The position numbers and the translations under genes are program-made. From positions 1 through 21,780 of the forward strand of contig JAUCBJ010002895.1 of the NCBI GenBank assembly GCA_032718475.1: a stretch of DNA of 21,780 nt, written 5' to 3'. Position 1 is the first letter of the stretch. Each line of letters begins with the position of its first letter. A model generated the notes under the pieces. It was given only the letters and a program-made list of their open reading frames with translations, had not been told where the DNA came from and searched no databases. Shown here piece by piece: positions 8,755 to 18,883 of this stretch. This DNA comes from Nemertoderma westbladi (Eukaryota > Xenacoelomorpha > Nemertodermatida > Nemertodermatidae).

Positions 8755-8824
8755 GTCAACTTATCAGCGGTGTGATTTCATTGTAACGCTAATAATTAAG
8801 CATTCAGAACGCTGATAAGTTGAC
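8755..8824. repeat. Perfect 15-bp inverted repeat, 40-bp spacer
   Basis: GTCAACTTATCAGCG at 8755-8769 is the exact reverse complement of CGCTGATAAGTTGAC at 8810-8824. Total length is 70 bp. It may be the remains of a tiny foldback element or a cruciform-forming site; its nature is not known. Confidence 0.75.
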
Positions 8825-8899
8825 TTAAGGTTGCAGAATGATGTACATCTTTGTATACACGAAGTGGGGCCTTCGCGCAGCACGTGAAATGAGTTAATG

Positions 8900-9863
8900 C
8901 TAAGTATCAACTCGAAAGGATTATAAAAACATAGGAGAAGATTTTCCCGGAAAACGTTAACCCTCTAGCGGGAGACTGGGTAACTGAAGAAGGAAGGATT
9001 AGTTTCCCTACAAAGCCACATCCTATGGTCTATTACATATCTACCAAGTTTCCGATTGACGGATCATAAATAACGAAATGTTGGAAGGTTTTCACTTTCA
9101 TACATTTAGCCCTCTAGCGGCATATTAAAGAACTACGGATCGATCACCTTCCTCACAAAGACGAGGCATGTGGTCTAGTACATACCGGTACTGTATATTC
9201 CAAAATTCAGCTTAAATAGATTAAGATCAAGGAATTCGCAAAGGTTATCACTTTCCTACATTTCGCCCTCTAGCGGCAGACTCGAAAACTCCGGACCGAT
9301 TACTGTCCACACAAAGACTTAGGATGTCTTCTAGTACATATATGACAAGTTTCAGCGTAATCAGATCATAAACAACTAAATGGAAGAATAATTTCACATT
9401 CGGGACATTTCGCCCTCTAGCGGCAGACTGGAGAACTGCAGACAGATTAGCCTCCTTTGAAATTTACAGCTAATGGTCTAGTACATACTTCCCAAGTTTC
9501 AGCTTAAACGGATTAAAAGCAAAGAAATGGGTGGCCATTTAATGTTTAGACATGTGGCCCTCTAGCGGGAGACTGGAAAACTTCGGACCGATTACAATCC
9601 ACACAAAGACTCAGGATGTCATCTAGTACATATATGACAAGTTTCAGCGTAATCAGATCATAAACAACTAAATGGAAGAATAATTTCACATTCGGGACAT
9701 TTCGCCCTCTAGCGGCAGACTGGAGAACTGCAGACAGATTAGCCTCCTTTGAAATTTACAGCTAATGGTCTAGTACATACTTCCCAAGTTTCAGCTTAAA
9801 CGGATTAAAAGCAAAGAAATGGGTGGCCATTTAATGTTTAGACATGTGGCCCTCTAGCGGGAG
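8900..9863. repeat. Satellite array, monomer ~147 bp, each with CCCTCTAGCGG
   Basis: The 11-mer CCCTCTAGCGG begins at 8961, 9110, 9266, 9413, 9558, 9705 and 9850, giving spacings of 149, 156, 147, 145, 147 and 145 bp. Other shared words such as TCTAGTACATA and AAGTTTCAGC recur at fixed offsets in each unit. The left units are diverged, and the right half is made of two 292-bp dimers (9266-9557 and 9558-9849) that differ only in their first ~70 bp. The start is approximate because the first unit is partial. Read on the minus strand, the 11-mer plus its neighbour gives CCGCTAGAGGGC in six of seven copies. Confidence 0.9.
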
Positions 9864-9986
9864 ACCATTGCACTGATGGTGTCTGAAAGTCTCTCAAAAA
9901 TCTCAACTTTTGCTCATATTGATACCTACAAATTTTCAACTTGGCAGCTTTAAATCCGACAAAGTTATTAGCATGTCAAAATCGTA

Positions 9987-10054
9987 ACGACGACGACAAC
10001 GACGACGACGACAACGACGACGACGACAACGACGACGACGACGACGACGACAAC
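9987..10054. repeat. (ACG)n microsatellite with AAC interruptions
   Basis: About 22 triplets of ACG/CGA interrupted by AAC at fairly regular places. Short frames read through it are low-complexity (Arg-rich on the minus strand) and not credible genes. Confidence 0.95.
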
Positions 10055-12006
10055 TATTTGCATAAATTGACCCACCCCCTAACAGTGTCAATTCGCTAAG
10101 GCTCCGCCAACTTCGTGGCTCGCCCCAAAAGCCCAATGTGATACTTTTCACACAATAATGGTGTGAATAGATTATTACTCTAAATTTCAAACATAATTAT
10201 TATTATTTTCCTTCCCCTCTAATTACAACAGAGGGGTGTCTACCGGTATCAGTTGAACCAATATGTTCTCAATTATAAATAATTCTTGTCGAAACTCTTT
10301 GGTTATCTAATTGGTTCGATACTTATTAGTTATGTAGCCCTTATACTGAAATTAAATTCATGGTTTTTTACATCTTTATTTATATAATTTGTTTGTTCAT
10401 ATTTTTTGTTGAGAATATATATATTTTTAAATTAGTAATTTATTACATGGTAATTTAATTAAGTTAATTTTTGATTAAGTTTTATTTAATTGAGCTGCGA
10501 GTAGTTTAGTAGTAGTAATTAATCGCCAAATTATATTTATATTTGTAATATGATAGTTTAAGAATGACATTACCAGTATGGCTCCCATTATGTACTGGAG
10601 TTATGCAGTCATTGGCTGGTAATTATAATATTTTGTATATATTATTAAATCAGTATTAATAATGAATTAAGAATAATTATTTAATATTATTTATTATTAT
10701 TTATAATTTCGACCAATTTAGGTTTAGGTATCATATCAAGGTCGTTCTTCTGTGTTAACTTGCTACTGTTAATAGTTATGTTTCAGTTTGTAACTTCAAT
10801 TGTCCACTTTTCCATCTAATTGAGGAGCTGTGTTGTGTTATGCTAAACTCTTTCGAGACACAGTTTGATCACACATACCCCGTATTAATGCGATGATTGA
10901 CTGGGATTTAGATAAAATACTAATACATATGTACATACAAACATATAAACCTACTAGCAGGCATCGCCGGCAAGACTCATACGTTGTACCAGCAGGGTGC
11001 TGCAGGGTTTAGGCAATTACTCGTTACTCATAAGTTTTTAATCGTTTGTTAAATGATAATTATTTATAATACAAAGAAAAGAACCCTGCGTAGCATCACG
11101 ATGTATTCTGCTGTAAGAGCCCGTAGTGGCTGCCACAGGCTCAACTGCGCTGCCGCGAATAAATTTACGTTAAGGTAATAAGGTTGGCTTCCATATGAGT
11201 TCCCTTCCCCTTTGATTAATGCCGGCCAGCCTTGCTCTCCGTATTCGGAGGTATTCAGCTGACCGAATCCAAGACCAAGGTAGAAACTTCTACATGACTA
11301 ACAAGGAGTTCCAACAACTGAACACATACTGACGGTTGTTGGTGTGACCTGCTGGGTGGAATCCAACTTTACACCCAAAATGTGGTCTTTGTAGTATTTG
11401 TAGCATAAACCTGGAGCCGAAAAGAGCCGAAATGAACTGAAAATGCGTAAAGCTGCCGTAACGAAATAAAAAGTTATACAAAATGTTTGGAAATTGAAAT
11501 TAGTCAATATAATATATAGTTATTTTATAAAATAAATAATTGCACAAAGCAATAACACTATGCCTACTCCATCACCAAGGTTAAGTGCTAAAACGTCTGG
11601 TTTGTCCACTAATGTGATGTTTTAAAGTAAATGCGTTATTAAGCTTCTAATGTAAACCAACAATAAACACAAATGAGTTAATTTAACAGTACATATAAAA
11701 AAAACCATTGCAAAATATTCCTAGGCCTTTAATGTTATTTATAGCTCGCCTAATTGTCTAACATAAACTATTGCGCCTTGCGATATAATATATAGCAGCT
11801 CCAACTCTAATTATATACAGTAAGATAAATATGTTGAGGCAGGAATAATGGTACGTAATATTAGGAAGCACAGTTTGTGATTTAGAAAAATTAATTACAA
11901 TGCGAATTATTATAAATTCCAAAATCGGGTGTAATAAGTCATACATAATTATACGCCAACACTCCCCCCGGCCCCATTCGGTTAATAATAAATAATAATT
12001 TTTATT
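10055..12006. other. About 1.95 kb without a recognisable gene
   Basis: AT-rich DNA with small structural features. A perfect 7-bp stem (CCCCTCT 10214-10220, AGAGGGG 10230-10236) lies near the left side. A 10-bp inverted repeat follows, TTGAACCAAT 10253-10262 against ATTGGTTCGA 10310-10319. The part 10960-11480 is less AT-rich and might be an old, unidentified repeat, but no coding or family signal could be read. TTTATT at 12001-12006 (AATAAA on the minus strand) is a plausible polyadenylation signal for the gene at 12196-14130. Confidence 0.45.
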
Positions 12007-12114
12007 AAATTAATAATTAACATTAAATTAATAAGTAACGTTAAATTAATAATTAACATTAAATTAATAATTAATATTAAATTAATAATTAACGTTGAAT
12101 TAATAATTAATCTT
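12007..12114. repeat. 18-bp AT-rich minisatellite, six units
   Basis: Six consecutive copies of AAATTAATAATTAACATT with one to four changes each, exactly in register (12007, 12025, 12043, 12061, 12079, 12097). It lies in the presumed 3' flank of the Ig-domain gene. Confidence 0.95.
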
Positions 12115-12195
12115 TAATTTATCAACAATCTAATCTTTTTAAAATCTTTATATAATAATTATTACCGATACATATAAATAAATAGAACTGATGAT

Positions 12196-14130
12196 TTATA
12201 AGTATTCTGTGTTGCATTCGTCGTATATATGATTCATACTTGTGTATCCGTTGCTATCGACACGCTTTGGATAATAACGACTACTAATTGCGTCGTCTGA
12301 TTCATCTTCCAGTTCACAGGTGTTGTCATCCGTGTTCTTCTTACTATTAGTCGCTATGTCAACTGTTACAGCTTCCTTTACGCGGGGTTTAACCACGGCC
12401 GTATAAAAACACATACGAGGATCACTAGGTTCTAGAATGTCGTCATCACTGTTGCTATGGGTGCTAGGTTCGATCGATATGGGTTTGAACGAGGTTCTGG
12501 GGTCTAGTTCCGGTGAGCGGGGGCGTTTAGGGCCTCCACCCAGGGCTGAGACGCCCATTATAGGGGGAGATAGTTCGGGTTGTGCGAACGAGCTGAGTTG
12601 CGGGGGGCGGTTTAGTTGCGGGGTTCGGGTGCGGTTGGTGGCCACTGTGGCGGGGTAGCACCGACGTTGTAGCGTCGCCGCGTAGCCACGACCCTGCAAC
12701 AGCGGTGGCGTTCCTCCATTCCGGAGTGTTCCGTGCATTGGTGGTGTTCCACCGGTTCGATCGATTCCATACATTGGTGGTGTTCCGCTGTTCCTCACCG
12801 TTCCATACATTGGTGGTGTTCCGTTGTTCCTCACCGTTCCATACATTGGTGGCGTTCCCCCATTCCTATCCGATCCGTACCTGCGCTGCGCAGTGCCCGG
12901 GTACCCACCGTGCCCCGTACCCGGGTACCCACCCTGGTAGAGCCCTGTCCTAGACGGTAGACGGGGCAGGGGGTCCGGTGTGTATACGAACGACCGCGCT
13001 CGACTATTGACGGTCGCGTATTCTTCGTACGTCGGTGCCGGCCCGCTACCGACGATAACCTCAATAGGGTCGGTACCATCCGTGTATACATCGCTGTCCC
13101 GCTTGAGTCGTCTCTTCCTGCGAACCACGCACACCGCCACTAGTATCGCTATGGCGACAAACAACAACAAACAACCCACCGCACCACCTAGTATAAGCAA
13201 TAGATCGGGCTGATTTTCATTCGTTTGCTGTTCTCTATTATTGTAACCAGTTTCAACAATAACAGGGTTTTCTGCATTAATTGATACCGAAGATGTTGGC
13301 AGGAGGTGTATACGGACAGTGCACGACTTATCTTGTCCCACAGACACGCGATTACGTACTCGACAAACATATAACCCCTCTACTTCGTGGTCACTGCCCT
13401 CCATAAATTTGAGTCTCAATGTTTCCGTATCAGCCGTGGATACTTTCTCCTCAAGGTAATGTTGACCCTTTACGAAATTATTTTGAGTGGAATTCCCGCC
13501 GATAGACCAATGAAACAGACTGTAGACATTATGTATGTCGTTAGGGGAAGGTAGCCAATCAGCGACACCACAGGTTAATACAGCGAGGTTGCCCTTGGAC
13601 ACGGGGCAGTGGACCTCGCTACCAGAGCCCTCTACCGTAGAGCACCCGCATTTGGGACCCGCCACTGTGGCGCTCGAAACGCACAGCTTAGGATCGAAAG
13701 CGGCCCCCGTGTGACTTTTACGACCGTCTGGATAACTTGTTTCAACTTCACACTTAAATTCACCACCGAGTTCCTGATTGCTGAGATTGCTGAATTTAAA
13801 GATTACGCTATTACTCCCTGTATCAACCGTTAACCACACAAACTCATTATTGTAGCGCGAAGAATACACTAGACCTCCTGAGTTTGCTTTAGTTTTCACT
13901 ATATCGACTGTTGTACCATCAGATTTTAACAAAATTGAGACGGTGACATTTCCGTGAGTGTAAAGGTTTGAGTATGTAATGGCTTCGTCGGTGCATTTCA
14001 GGGTTAGGATGTCCCCTAGGTCTACACACGTGCGTGGGGTAGGTGTCAACTTTGTAAATGATGACGCAGCCTTAGTTGATTGTAAAGAAGAAATTATCAG
14101 AACCATTAGAAAAACGCAAGCGCATTCCAT
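12196..14130 (-). CDS. Single-pass type I membrane protein with two Ig-like domains and PPxY-repeat cytoplasmic tail (644 aa)
   Basis: I place the start at ATG 14130-14128; the codon before it is GTG, and an in-frame TAA occurs about five codons upstream. Residues 1-21 form a signal peptide (hydrophobic FLMVLII, cleavage after TKA). The first Ig-like domain has LTLKC (C46) and GEFKCEV (C127). The second has VLTCGV (C187), FHW (W208) and GLYVCRV (C256), plus extra cysteines and several NxS/T sites. A transmembrane helix lies at about 310-336, followed by the stop-transfer RRKRRLKR. The tail of about 308 residues contains GGYPGT repeats, five 12-residue repeats (about 422-481), a Ser/Asp-acidic stretch and a Tyr-rich C-terminus (YTSM, YDEC, TEYL). 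The role is probably adhesion or receptor signalling at the cell surface; ligand and pathway are unknown. The whole coding region is one exon, unusual for an animal IgSF gene. No ortholog name can be given. Confidence 0.85.
   Translation of the reverse strand: MECACVFLMVLIISSLQSTKAASSFTKLTPTPRTCVDLGDILTLKCTDEAITYSNLYTHGNVTVSILLKSDGTTVDIVKTKANSGGLVYSSRYNNEFVWLTVDTGSNSVIFKFSNLSNQELGGEFKCEVETSYPDGRKSHTGAAFDPKLCVSSATVAGPKCGCSTVEGSGSEVHCPVSKGNLAVLTCGVADWLPSPNDIHNVYSLFHWSIGGNSTQNNFVKGQHYLEEKVSTADTETLRLKFMEGSDHEVEGLYVCRVRNRVSVGQDKSCTVRIHLLPTSSVSINAENPVIVETGYNNREQQTNENQPDLLLILGGAVGCLLLFVAIAILVAVCVVRRKRRLKRDSDVYTDGTDPIEVIVGSGPAPTYEEYATVNSRARSFVYTPDPLPRLPSRTGLYQGGYPGTGHGGYPGTAQRRYGSDRNGGTPPMYGTVRNNGTPPMYGTVRNSGTPPMYGIDRTGGTPPMHGTLRNGGTPPLLQGRGYAATLQRRCYPATVATNRTRTPQLNRPPQLSSFAQPELSPPIMGVSALGGGPKRPRSPELDPRTSFKPISIEPSTHSNSDDDILEPSDPRMCFYTAVVKPRVKEAVTVDIATNSKKNTDDNTCELEDESDDAISSRYYPKRVDSNGYTSMNHIYDECNTEYL
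12688..12867 (-). repeat. In-frame 36-bp tandem repeat (5 units) encoding GTPPMYG-type repeats
   Basis: Five units of 12 codons of the form RNGGTPPMYGTV. Units 1-3 contain PPMY (Tyr 430, 442 and 454), unit 4 has PPMH and unit 5 has PPLL. PPxY is the classic ligand of WW domains, for example in NEDD4-family ubiquitin ligases. Loss of the Tyr in the last two units looks like decay at the array edge. Confidence 0.93.
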
Positions 14131-15689
14131 CACGTATAATTTTATTTAATTATAATTTTATTTTATTGATTAATACCTACAATCCAATTAACATTAATTA
14201 AATAAGGTTACAAAATATTTTCCACGAATACGAAATTGTAATAATTACTATTTACTAAAGTATTTAATTGTCATTATAAGCTAAGATAAATAAACTAATT
14301 CATTTACCCCGGTTCGCTGTAATTTTATTTAGTTTAGTAGAGTGTGCACCAAGTGTGAATTTATTCATACTCAGCACTCGGCAGGTAGCTAAGCTACAGG
14401 ACTGGGAGTTATGCCAGGCCCTTGGCGATGGGAGGTGTACGAGATAGTTAGATTGACACGTGCTGGGAACAGGTCCTAGGCCTATCCCAGTACCCTAGAC
14501 TGGCTCACAATGTGGTTAGCCGCCATACAAGTCAAGTAAGAAGGGCCCTCTCTCCCCTACTTACTACAGGGTTCAATAGACTTTGTTCAATTCTATGGAA
14601 CGTATCCGCCCCAGTTAGGGGGTGGATGGTAATAATAAGCCATTCGGTGCCTGTTAATGCATGTTTACCTTATACAATGGCGTTATCCTACGCCTGCCAG
14701 CTATGATGGCTGTGGTTGTCAAGATAAGAGTAATTCACGAGTACAGGCGACAAAGGTTTGTCAGTTACTTTCAATAAAATATATAATTACATTCAATCTA
14801 GGATCGGATGTTGTAATAAAAGTTTACCTTATAAACTCGAACAAGAATGCAATACAAATAGTGTCCAGCAATGAGAATTAAGAGTTTAGATCCCGTACAG
14901 TACATTGTTGGTGTTTCTACAATTAACTATATGATGTTACTTTATTGTCTTTGTTTTACCCTTTTACACATAGCATACTCAACGTGGCTGCTTTAAAATA
15001 GTCAAATTACTTCGAGAAAAAATATAAAAATATTCACAAGATAAGAAAATCACAACACCAGCATATCTGAGTTAGTATTATTTGATATTTCTCCTGGGCC
15101 GTTTTAATAAACAATGGACCAACTTCTTCGAATGAGGGCATTTCAGAAATGGCTGTAATATAACATTAATTAAATACTTACATTATAACTTTTAATAAAC
15201 TATAAACTAATATAAAAATTTATCTTTCACTATTTTTGCAGACAAAACTGCTCTATTCCGACTTATATTCTACACTACACACATACTAATCCATTCTAAC
15301 CTAAAATACACAAATCCTTGCTGTTCTGACACGAAACACAGCAACACACATGGGGCTAATTGGTATATTGGGAAAGAGTAATTCTAATTATGTTTGTATT
15401 TTGCTTGGGTGGCCCCATATTAACGTAATCCCATTTGATTGACTACTAAAACATTCTCCAGAGGAAGAATAAAGAGGATTACAGTTTAAAAACACAGACG
15501 TCCACCTCAGGAAATGGAGTTAGTAAGTAGGGTAAAACAAATATTATTACTATTATTTTATTACTAGCAAAATTATGAGTGTGATTGATGCTTTTCATAC
15601 GAAAAAAAAACATATAAAAGGCATGTTACGTATGTACATACAGACGCCATCTGGTTGCTTGAAGATAGTCATATCGGATAGGTGCAAGG
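14131..15689. other. About 1.56 kb upstream of the Ig gene, no gene seen
   Basis: AT-rich except for 14340-14760, which is more GC-balanced and could be promoter, 5' untranslated exon or an old repeat of unknown family. The immediate upstream 170 bp is AT-rich with no clear TATA or initiator that I could defend. No long credible frame exists on either strand. Confidence 0.4.
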
Positions 15690-15875
15690 ATTGGATATAG
15701 TAGTATCCAATGCAATGTGAAGCCTACAGTAGTGGCCCACCCTGTTTAATAATATAACTTTTTGTTGGGCATGGGCACAGCTTTTGCAAAGTCGGCAATG
15801 ACATCTAGGTGGGATCGAACTGGTGCCCTCCGGGTTGAAAGTCTGACGCTCTAAACATTCGGCTAGCGGCTCAGG
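15690..15875 (-). mobile_element. tRNA-derived SINE (head plus tail, ends approximate)
   Basis: On the minus strand, a tRNA-like A box (TAGCCGAATGTTTAGAGCG, starting at 15865) is followed after tRNA-like spacing by GTTCGATCC (plus-strand 15812-15820), a perfect RNA polymerase III B box. The text between (GTCAGACTTTCAACCC) also reads like a tRNA anticodon arm. Downstream lies a non-tRNA body that includes TTGGATAC and GTATCCAA, a short hairpin. It is not a functional tRNA: stems are disrupted and there is no clean 3' end. Family and target-site duplication were not determined. Confidence 0.75.
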
Positions 15876-16634
15876 TAAAAGATAAACCTGGAAATACAAT
15901 CTGATTTTCTGTTATCTCTCTGTCCCAAGCCTGTTTTTTTTTTATATAAAAGTCAGATAGTCGCGCAAATGAAAATAGTGATCTTCAGCGCAAATTGACT
16001 GCAAGTGAAAAATGTATAGTTTATTGTTTTGGTTAGAAAACAACGCCAATGTAACCTGGTCATTTCCCTTAATGTTTTTAATTAAATTCAACTAAATTTT
16101 CAAATCCACTAAAATTTATTTTGTGTCTGCGGTCATTTTGCGCCATTGACTCAAAAAAAGGACACAATTGCAAAATTAATTGAGAGAAACTAGACAGTAA
16201 TAATTATAATTATAAACATTTTTATTGGAACTGTTGCTCTGGATTGAAAATACATATTTATAATATGTGTTGGCCTAACTTAAAGGTAAATAAAATATTA
16301 CAGTACATCCCATTAAGCTACTATTGGGATTACTCTATTATAATTTCTACATGCTCAAATATAAATATTGTCAATCTGCAATCTATATTAAAAAGTTTTA
16401 CCCTAATATTTGAGTATAGTGATCAAATATTTGAAGTTTAACTTTAAACTCATCAGCATTCTTATCTATTTACTAAGTCGTCCGAAGTCAATCATTATAA
16501 TACCCGATCATTCTCCCTGCTTACTGATAATCTGATACGGCAATGGCAACATTATTTTTTCCCTCTAAATTAATTGTCCTAAAAATTGAATGTTTTTGTG
16601 TGAATGTAAATTGAATAATAAGTATATAATGTCG
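15876..16634. other. AT-rich region with one repeat fragment, no gene
   Basis: No convincing frame or RNA gene. The only feature that I can name is the inverted-repeat-family fragment at 16013-16070. Confidence 0.45.
16013..16070 (+). mobile_element. Short fragment of the inverted-repeat element family
   Basis: AGTTTATTGTTTTGGTTA, then TGTAACCTGGTCATTTCCC closely match 17099-17154 in the same order. It is a decayed remnant without termini. Confidence 0.6.
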
Positions 16635-17231
16635 CGAATTAATATATCGTTTCAATGTTAACTTTATCAATTAAGGGATAGGAGCAGGTTACAGTGGTAC
16701 GCTATTCTAACCAAAACAATAAACTAAAATCAATATAACAGTTTTATTTTGGAGAGTATTAAGCTGATATTTGCGTCTATTTTCCCCTGCAGGCAGGCAG
16801 AGGGTTGAATTTTGATATGCTTATCTGAAAAAATAGATAATTGATATCTATCAGCGGACAATGGACATTGACACAATGATGGGTACGTGGAATGACACGA
16901 TATAAACCTATCAGATTGGCAGATTGATTTAATTATTTTGGAAACATCGATTTAGATGTATTGAGCAGATAGGGGGGGGGGGGGGGGGGGGGGGGGGAGG
17001 ACTGGACGCAATTAAAATTCATCCCTCTCCAGGGGAAATTGGACGCAAATAATAGCTGATTACTCTCAAAACTAAAACTGTAACCTGTTCTATTGTGTTC
17101 AGTTTATTGTTTTGGTTAAAATAACGTGCCACTGTAACCTGCTCCTTTCCCTAAATTGAGAATTTAACATTGAGGCGGGATATTAATTCGCCAAGGCGGG
17201 TTTTGCGTCCAGTCCCCCCCCCCCCCCCCCC
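16635..17231. mobile_element. Head-to-head copies of a MITE-like element with G/C-run termini
   Basis: The right copy (16972-17231, 260 bp) begins with 26 G then AGGACTGGACGCAA and ends with TTGCGTCCAGT then 18 C, so its own ends are inverted repeats. Its interior (17009-17190) is in turn an imperfect inverted repeat of 16635-16820. Shared words include GGAGCAGGTTACAGTGG at left and its complement CCACTGTAACCTGCTCC at right. The left copy lacks the G/C-run terminus. The pair could form a long hairpin. There is no coding capacity, so the element is non-autonomous; the superfamily is unknown. Confidence 0.8.
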
Positions 17232-18849
17232 TGTCTCGTATTGAGAGGGAATTGGTTGAAAAGTCATTTGCTAAATTGATGAATGTTCAAATGTTTTCCC
17301 TGTATTATGTGCCCGAAACCAGTTTACAACAATTAAATATTAATTAAATTTCAAAACTCTTTATTAGTTAGTCTCTTTACAACCACTAAATACATCAATA
17401 ATAATTACAAACAATAAATGACAAGAAAAAAACATTAGCATTTATTCTAAATAAATTTTATGTATCTATAGTAAATACATCTTGTGGATATGACCACAGA
17501 TTCATTAATTATTTTTACATGAAGTAATACTAATAATGCTAAATTGTAGCATTAGCACCTTGACGGACAGTATGTGATGATACTAAAACTACAACAAATC
17601 AACTTGAACAAACAAACAAATAAACACAAACATATATACAAACTATTGATGTACAATGTGTTCCATACACGTAAAGAGTAACTAGTATCTAACTATATAG
17701 GCATTTCACTAGTATCACATAAACTATTATATTACAGAGGGTTCGGAAAAAACACACAATCAAAAAGTTATCAGTTCTTTCAATCAAATAATCACAATGA
17801 CAAAACGTATTTCAGGCACTAAGCAGAGTAACTGACAGGGATATCAAAACGAAACGGATGAAATATATACCGGTATATAAAAAAAAACTACTAACAGCAA
17901 CGAAATTAATAAAGTTTGTAACGAGTTGGTGTGGTGTAAATGGTGAGCAACCAATTAAATTGAGAGTTGACCATTAATTAACAACGGGTGCTAATTGCTA
18001 TACTTCCCATTTGTTTGTTAAAATTTATTTCTAGCTGTTTTGTAATTTTGCTAAAAGAGAAAAAGAGACGAGAAAAGTTAAAAAAGGCAGAATTTTAGAA
18101 AATAAAATTCGAAAGTTAAACAAATGCCGTTAATTCAAAAACTAAACCGAAGGATAATATATTTAGTTTTAGTTTCATTTTGTTTTAGATCCCTATAGTG
18201 GGTAATAAACACAATACGCAACGACAAATCGAAAAGCGTAAACTATTTCTCTATAAAAAGGGAAATAAATATATATATTTCCCTCATAAAAGATTAACTA
18301 TGTACGATATCCAATGATAATAAAGATATAGTCAAAATATATTCCTACAAAAACTAATATAATTGTAAATTATATAAGATTCAATAGCAGTATCTCAAAA
18401 TTATAATGATTGAATATAATATCTCAGGTCAATTATATAGAATGTTTGTAAAATTATTATAATTAAGTAATTAACTAATAAAAACTCTCAACACGGGGAA
18501 TTAAAACCAAATAACCGTATATCATTAACCCTGTACAGTACAGACATAGCAGATTCAAGTTTATGGAAATGTTTACGATGTTTTCAAGTAATAATAATAA
18601 TATGCCATTGGGTCACCTCGCACCCAATTTTTAGGTTTGATATTGATGACGCATCAATTTTGGCTTTAAATTTACCTGATATAACTGAAACCAGCGTAAC
18701 ATTTCGCCACTCAAAAATGCTACGTAATATTTTCAGCACCTTAAACCACAGCGGAGTTATATTCCTTCCTTACGGTAATTAATTATCGCAGGGGGATTAG
18801 TCAACAAGCGAGCATTACCACCGGTCCACTAAAGAATAGTGCAGATAGT
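17232..18849. other. About 1.6 kb AT-rich DNA, no gene seen
   Basis: Strongly AT-rich with many short A or T runs and no credible frame on either strand. One small perfect stem-loop is present: ATTGGGT 18607-18613, 8-base loop, ACCCAAT 18622-18628. The right end (about 18620-18850) is less AT-rich and could be promoter or 5' untranslated sequence of the candidate exon at 18850. Confidence 0.45.
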
Positions 18850-18883
18850 ATGGCGTCGGCAAATCAAAGTTTCTTGAAAATAT
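18850..18883 (+). CDS. Candidate first coding exon (MASANQSFLKI) with strong donor
   Basis: ATG with A at -3 and G at +4, eleven codons, then GTAAGT, the full consensus donor core. The exon ends one base into a codon. The nearest acceptor-like site (TTCTTACAG ending at 19035) would create a TAA at the junction, so the next exon would have to be elsewhere. Only the signal quality supports this, and no homology is recognised. Confidence 0.25.

Noticed and set aside
9936-10190. Arg-rich minus-strand frame of 84 codons
   Set aside because: Its core is the ACG-triplet microsatellite, and flanking codons look random.
10564-10620. Short ATG frame resembling a signal peptide (MTLPVWLPLCTG) followed by GTAATT
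   Set aside because: Only 19 codons, a middling donor, no matching downstream exon and no homology; too weak to list as an exon.
15794-15875. Possible functional tRNA gene on the minus strand
   Set aside because: Boxes A and B are present but acceptor and anticodon stems do not pair properly, and a non-tRNA body follows; a SINE fits better.
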